A stretch of 64,000 nucleotides of DNA from Alicyclobacillus contaminans DSM 17975 (GTDB taxonomy: Bacteria; Bacillota; Bacilli; Alicyclobacillales; Alicyclobacillaceae). Below are positions 63,839 to 64,000 of this stretch, piece by piece; within the stretch, counting starts at the first letter, position 1, and every line of letters starts with the position of its first letter. The notes beneath the pieces were generated by a model. That model saw only the letters and a program-made list of their open reading frames with translations, had not been told where the DNA came from and did not search any database. Location: NCBI RefSeq assembly GCF_000429525.1, contig NZ_AUCA01000020.1, forward strand, positions 1 through 64,000. Reading direction: 5' to 3'. The translations under genes were made by a program, and so were the position numbers.

Positions 63839-64000
63839 ATCGAGTAGGAGGGGGCGCCTAGCCCCCGTCCTCTCACACCACCGTACGTGCGGGTCCGCAT
63901 ACGGCGGTTCATGAAACTCCACGAAGCGTAAGGTATCTCGCCTGAAGACTGCGCAGCCCCAGTTGCTCAAAGTACGTTTTGTCCATGGCTTGGTTCAGCA
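63839..64000 (-). mobile_element. 3' end of a class C-like group II intron
   Basis: On the minus strand a 34-base domain V is recognisable (63910-63877: GAACCGCCGTATGCGG, then ACCCGCACGTACGGTGGT). It is followed by a domain VI hairpin (GGACGGGGGC ... GCGCCCCCTCC) with the branch region CTACTCGAT ending at 63839. This is the sequence style of bacterial class C introns. The rest of the element lies beyond the window. Confidence 0.85.
63909..64000 (-). CDS. Group II intron-encoded reverse transcriptase/maturase, C-terminal fragment at window edge
   Basis: The last 29 residues are readable in one minus-strand frame (LNQAMDKTYFEQLGLRSLQA, RYLTLRGVS), ending with TGA at 63911-63909. The stop codon overlaps the first bases of domain V. 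The position and the tail fit an intron-encoded protein; the catalytic part is outside the window. Confidence 0.7.
   Translation of the reverse strand, partial: LNQAMDKTYFEQLGLRSLQARYLTLRGVS

Overview
The window looks like a chromosomal segment of a GC-rich, endospore-forming member of the Bacillales. An Alicyclobacillus-type organism is the best guess, inferred from gene content and not from a database match. Sporulation genes are present (sigK, gpr, yqfC, yqfD, an alpha/beta-SASP-like gene). Gene order is largely that of the Bacillus subtilis yqeG-to-sigA region. Almost all genes lie on the minus strand in long runs of overlapping ATGA/GTGA/TTGA stop-start junctions.

Layout. 1-1700 is a decayed mobile region: the right end of an IS3-family element, a second partial copy of that end, a frameshifted VOC-fold gene and an FtsK-like remnant. 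rnpB with a terminator follows (1.6-2.2 kb). 2.3-4.8 kb holds nif3-trmK-ydcF. 4.9-9.3 kb holds an acyl-CoA dehydrogenase gene and dnaG-rpoD, the latter behind a very good sigma-H-type promoter. 9.6-18.9 kb holds ppsR, ccpN, recO, yqzL, era, dgkA, ybeY, pgpH, phoH, yqfD and yqfC. 19-26.4 kb holds yqeY-rpsU, a divergent Na/Pi transporter, a Nudix-DeoC fusion, mtaB, rsmE, prmA and dnaJ. 26.6-33.4 kb holds dnaK, grpE, hrcA (behind a perfect CIRCE element), hemW and lepA.

33.4-39.6 kb is the least standard stretch. It has a GT2 polyprenyl-phosphate glycosyltransferase, a four-helix EamA-like protein, two GT39-like membrane glycosyltransferases, a reduced CDF-like protein with a glycine-rich anchored partner, and a lytic transglycosylase. 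It sits where B. subtilis has spoIIP between gpr and lepA. 39.6-47.6 kb holds gpr, rpsT, the SASP-like gene, holA, a type II NADH dehydrogenase gene and a comE operon with unusual architecture (comEA, a CvpA-transglutaminase fusion, a ComEC without the metallo-beta-lactamase domain). 47.8-54.1 kb holds mntR and the yqeM-rsfS-yqeK-nadD-yhbY-aroE-yqeH-yqeG group. 54.2-61.4 kb holds intact sigK, a PBP transpeptidase gene, mltG, ruvX, ireB and alaS with a T-box leader. 61.4-63.8 kb holds a small membrane protein, yrrI and a crcB/fluC pair. The window ends inside a class C-like group II intron.

Most of the window is housekeeping: replication initiation, transcription, ribosome and tRNA maturation, chaperones, cell wall and sporulation. 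I see no CRISPR array, prophage, rRNA or tRNA gene, and no complete new defence or biosynthetic system. The most unusual items are the Nudix-DeoC fusion, the altered comE operon, the glycosyltransferase/flippase block, the interrupted SASP, and several expression signals (an AUU start, a ribosome-binding site inside a terminator-like hairpin, a 12-base G tract at a start codon).
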